Assembly (NCBI GenBank): GCA_002482415.1 | Contig: DLFY01000246.1 | Coordinates: forward strand, 4,750 to 11,489 | Direction of reading: 5' to 3' | DNA: 6,740 bases | Origin: Phycisphaerales bacterium UBA7708 | GTDB lineage: Bacteria > Planctomycetota > Phycisphaerae > Sedimentisphaerales > Anaerohalosphaeraceae | Part shown: positions 5,051-6,740 of the stretch, piece after piece | Layout: the number at the start of each line of letters is the position of its first letter | Position numbering within the stretch: position 1 is the first letter of the stretch | The notes under the pieces: model-generated | Told to the model about the DNA's origin: nothing | What the model saw: only the letters and a program-made list of their open reading frames with translations | The model's database searches: none | Translations under genes and position numbers: made by a program

Positions 5051-6310
5051 TTATTCAAACAGCTTGACCTGGGCACAACGGACAATTTTCACTTCTTCAT
5101 CACTGATTAGATATTGATACCCCGGCCGCAGAACACGAGCGATGGTGCCGCTGTGTTCCGGCTGGGAATTGGGTTCTTTATCATGAATGGCCTCAGCGTA
5201 GCGTTCCAGGCCTTTGTAATCGGCGCCGATGTCCGGCTCGAATTGTTCCACGCCGCTGGATTCCAGCGCAAACGACAATTCATCGCGAATCTCTTCCAGC
5301 GATTGGGTCTCTTTGTCCTGCTGCCTGGCGATCCGGATACGGTCGGAAATGTTATCAATGCAGCGGATAATGCGAAGACAAAACCGACGGATCAGCATCC
5401 AGTCGTACCCGTCCTGCAGTTTCTTCATCTGGTCCTGCTGCTTGGCGGCAAACTGGCGAATGGCCGAGACTTCTTCGGTAAGTTCGGATAAGCTGTTCAA
5501 GACCGGCTCAGTGGTCATCATCAAAGGTTCGGTCGAGAGAGCCTCCTGTTCAGCCGCTGCTGTTGCCAAACCCGATGAATGGGTGGATAATCCGGCCGTC
5601 TTACGAGCCGAGCGGATCGATTCAAAGTAGCCGACATCTCGCGGTGACAATTGCGGTTCAGAGTCCAGTGAGGGCGATGTTTCTTTTTCTTTATCAGAAT
5701 GCGGAGTTTCTGCTGTCGGAATGGGTTGAGTTTTTGCCTTTAGAGGCTCGGCCGCTTTTTGAGGTTTTATGACGGGTTTTTCTTCGGCGGGTTGTTCTTC
5801 CTGCTTCTGTTTTCCGCGAAGCAAGACTGTTTTGACAAGCCAGACGACGGTGACTACGGTGAAGATAAATACACCCGACCCAAGGCAAACCGACGAGGCG
5901 ACGATAATCATTTCCCGAGTTTCACAATTTCGGCGGAACTGATCGACTTTGTCCTGCCAGCCGACCCCATACATCACCTCGGCCAGTTCTTCAGGAACGG
6001 TCTTGCTGCCGTTGGCCAGGTGAACCATATCGATTGCAAGCTGCTTGTCCTGATTCTGTTCGAGCTGCCGCTGTATTTCCGGACCGCCAAAGATGCCCTG
6101 CCCCCACGGCGTATCATTTTTTTGTTCCGGCTTGAGGGCATTCCATTGCTGGTAGCTCTGGAGATACTGGTCTGTTTTGTCTTGTATCTGGCTTTGCCAG
6201 ACGCGAATTTGTGCCTGCTGGCTGGCTTGATTGGTTAATACAGACCAAAGCCCAACCGCCCCCGGCACGGCAAGCAAAATCGCCCAAATCAGTAATCCTT
6301 TTTTACTCAT
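5051..6310 (-). CDS. Two-pass membrane protein with cytoplasmic GrpE-like nucleotide-exchange domain
   Basis: The protein has 419 residues, against about 200 in ordinary GrpE. Order: a short MSKK N-terminus; TM1 at 5-26; an extracytoplasmic part at 27-132, polar and Gln-rich with likely helices; TM2 at about 134-160, followed by K/R residues; a Pro/Glu/Lys-rich linker at 165-260; a helical, coiled-coil-like stretch at 274-350; and a C-terminal beta part at 351-419. The last two match GrpE: IRCIDNISDRIR (315-326) for its 'vLDNleR' helix, LEEIRDELSFALESSGVEQFEP (338-359) for 'L...L...GVe.i.p', and GTIARVLRPGYQYL plus VKIVRCAQVKL (388-401, 407-417) for 'GTV..V.q.GY....vlRpA.V.V'. The positive-inside rule puts the GrpE part in the cytoplasm. 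It is the first gene of the chaperone operon, 30 bases before the Hsp70 start. The start codon has no clear ribosome binding site, but TM1 supports it. The role as exchange factor is inferred. Confidence 0.8.
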   Translation of the reverse strand: MSKKGLLIWAILLAVPGAVGLWSVLTNQASQQAQIRVWQSQIQDKTDQYLQSYQQWNALKPEQKNDTPWGQGIFGGPEIQRQLEQNQDKQLAIDMVHLANGSKTVPEELAEVMYGVGWQDKVDQFRRNCETREMIIVASSVCLGSGVFIFTVVTVVWLVKTVLLRGKQKQEEQPAEEKPVIKPQKAAEPLKAKTQPIPTAETPHSDKEKETSPSLDSEPQLSPRDVGYFESIRSARKTAGLSTHSSGLATAAAEQEALSTEPLMMTTEPVLNSLSELTEEVSAIRQFAAKQQDQMKKLQDGYDWMLIRRFCLRIIRCIDNISDRIRIARQQDKETQSLEEIRDELSFALESSGVEQFEPDIGADYKGLERYAEAIHDKEPNSQPEHSGTIARVLRPGYQYLISDEEVKIVRCAQVKLFE

Positions 6311-6377
6311 AAGACCATTGTTTCTGAGTGTTCAGCTCAAATGTCTTTCGTATGACCACACTGGTTCTGTAAAAAAC

Positions 6378-6385
6378 TTACGTAA
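6378..6385. repeat. 8-base palindrome TTACGTAA
   Basis: A perfect palindrome two bases from the larger palindrome at 6388-6399. An 8-base palindrome is not rare on its own; its place next to the other makes it worth recording as a possible half of a composite operator. Confidence 0.35.
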
Positions 6386-6387
6386 CG

Positions 6388-6399
6388 CCGATATATCGG
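6388..6399. promoter_or_regulatory. 12-base perfect palindrome, possible operator of the chaperone operon
   Basis: CCGATATATCGG is perfectly self-complementary. It lies 79-90 bases upstream of the GrpE-like start and overlaps the best -35 candidate, a usual place for a repressor site. It is not the CIRCE element of HrcA. Confidence 0.45.
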
Positions 6400-6435
6400 T
6401 CAAATGAAGTGTGGAAATAAGAAAGATATTTGGAC

Positions 6436-6467
6436 AAAAAAGGGTACGATTTGGGACCGAAGCCCCA
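6436..6467 (-). terminator. UUCG-capped hairpin with downstream T-run, minus strand
   Basis: Read on the minus strand, TGGGGC (6467-6462) pairs with GTCCCA (6457-6452) around a TTCG loop. All six pairs form, one being G-U; on the plus strand that pair would be an A-C mismatch, so the minus-strand RNA is the better fold. A run of six T follows at 6441-6436, 10 bases after the stem, which is further than usual for an intrinsic terminator. It could end the transcript of the gene at 6542-6740, or be a leader structure of the chaperone operon. Confidence 0.4.
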
Positions 6468-6514
6468 CCTGAAATAATAGAAGTCCTATAACTGAAATGG
6501 AGCAGCGCAACTGG

Positions 6515-6530
6515 AAAACCGAGTTATCGG
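6515..6530 (-). terminator. Weak terminator-like stem-loop after the right-edge gene
   Basis: CCGA and TCGG with a 4-base loop are followed directly by TTTT on the minus strand, starting 12 bases after the stop of the right-edge gene. A 4-base-pair stem is weak; the position is what supports it. Confidence 0.3.
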
Positions 6531-6541
6531 GCGTTCAGGTT

Positions 6542-6740
6542 TTATTCAGAGGCAGGCAGAGTATTCAGGAGTTTGTTGGCCTGTTCCGCCCAAAGCGTCT
6601 TGGGATGATTGGTAGTCAATCGGGTCAGCAGGGCACGGGCTTCACTTAGGGCCGCCTTCTTGGCATCGGGCTGATTTTGAGTATTCTTCCAGAGGCTGAT
6701 TTTGATAACGCCCATTTCATATAAAGCCTGAACCGCAGCA
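6542..6740 (-). CDS. C-terminal end of a probable TPR-like protein (5' end outside the window)
   Basis: On the minus strand a frame open from the right edge runs for 65 residues to TAA at 6544-6542. There is no start codon within the window that needs to be the true start, so the gene continues beyond the edge. The peptide is helical: AAVQALYEMGVIKISLWKN, then DAKKAALSEARALLTRLTTNHPKTLWAEQANKLLNTL. The pattern of paired helices with 'A...L..LT..HP.T.WA..A...L' is like the last tetratricopeptide unit of YbgF/BamD-type or general TPR proteins. No function can be given from this part. It has the same direction as the chaperone operon, but 231 bases and two terminator-like structures lie between. 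Confidence 0.65.
   Translation of the reverse strand, partial: AAVQALYEMGVIKISLWKNTQNQPDAKKAALSEARALLTRLTTNHPKTLWAEQANKLLNTLPASE

Larger units (their letters stand above)
6375..6403 (-). promoter_or_regulatory. Candidate promoter of the chaperone operon
   Basis: On the minus strand TTGACC (6403-6398), 5 of 6 matches to the -35 consensus, is followed after 17 bases by TAAGTT (6380-6375), a weak -10. Transcription would start near 6368, giving a leader of about 58 bases. The 12-base palindrome at 6388-6399 overlaps the -35 and fills the spacer. Confidence 0.35.

Noticed and set aside
5759..6238. Plus-strand open frame opposite the GrpE-like gene, with hydrophobic parts
   Set aside because: Its hydrophobic stretches are the antisense of the linker and membrane segments. 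No start signal is seen, and the minus-strand frame gives a sensible topology and GrpE motifs.
6309..6320. Three-codon leader ORF (ATG GTC TTA TGA) overlapping the GrpE-like start as ATGA
   Set aside because: It could help start translation where no ribosome binding site is seen, but such a short frame arises easily by chance and has no upstream ribosome binding site either.
6318..6330. CIRCE heat-shock operator before the chaperone operon
   Set aside because: Only a GAGTG-like half (in ctgagtgttcagctc) is seen; the TTAGCACTC partner at nine bases is absent.

Overview
The window is a bacterial chromosome segment of moderate G+C with six recognisable coding regions: two cut by the window edges and four complete. 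No RNA gene, insertion sequence, CRISPR array or phage gene was seen. A Tat-type NIPSNAP protein, a redoxin of the 'CNHCPYV' type and a REC/Hpt signalling fragment would fit a free-living Gram-negative bacterium of the Planctomycetes/PVC or Acidobacteria kind. That placement is an inference from protein style, not a marker-gene result.

Left part (1-2307). A plus-strand gene enters from the left edge and ends at 620; it encodes a receiver domain followed by a degenerate Hpt-like helical domain. It converges on a minus-strand thioredoxin-fold redoxin (654-1238). A 289-base divergent intergenic region with several inverted repeats and a good sigma-70-like promoter separates the redoxin from a plus-strand exported NIPSNAP-family protein (1528-2307).

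Right part (2319-6310, minus strand). Three closely packed genes look like one operon. In transcription order they are: a two-pass membrane protein whose cytoplasmic tail is a GrpE-like domain; a divergent Hsp70 with an intact nucleotide-binding domain and a beta substrate-binding domain but no C-terminal lid; and a single-pass membrane protein with a TerB-like helical region and a C-terminal J-like domain carrying HPD. In effect this is a complete grpE-dnaK-dnaJ set in which both co-chaperones are membrane-anchored and the Hsp70 is soluble and lidless. The positive-inside rule puts the GrpE-like and J-like parts on the cytoplasmic side, so the set reads as a dedicated Hsp70 machine held at the inner face of the membrane. 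The roughly 106-residue extracytoplasmic part of the GrpE-like protein could sense or bind something outside. This is the most interesting part of the window.

Right edge (6311-6740). A 231-base non-coding stretch holds a 12-base perfect palindrome, an adjacent 8-base palindrome, a candidate promoter for the chaperone operon and a UUCG-capped hairpin. Beyond it is the C-terminal end of another minus-strand gene, probably TPR-like.
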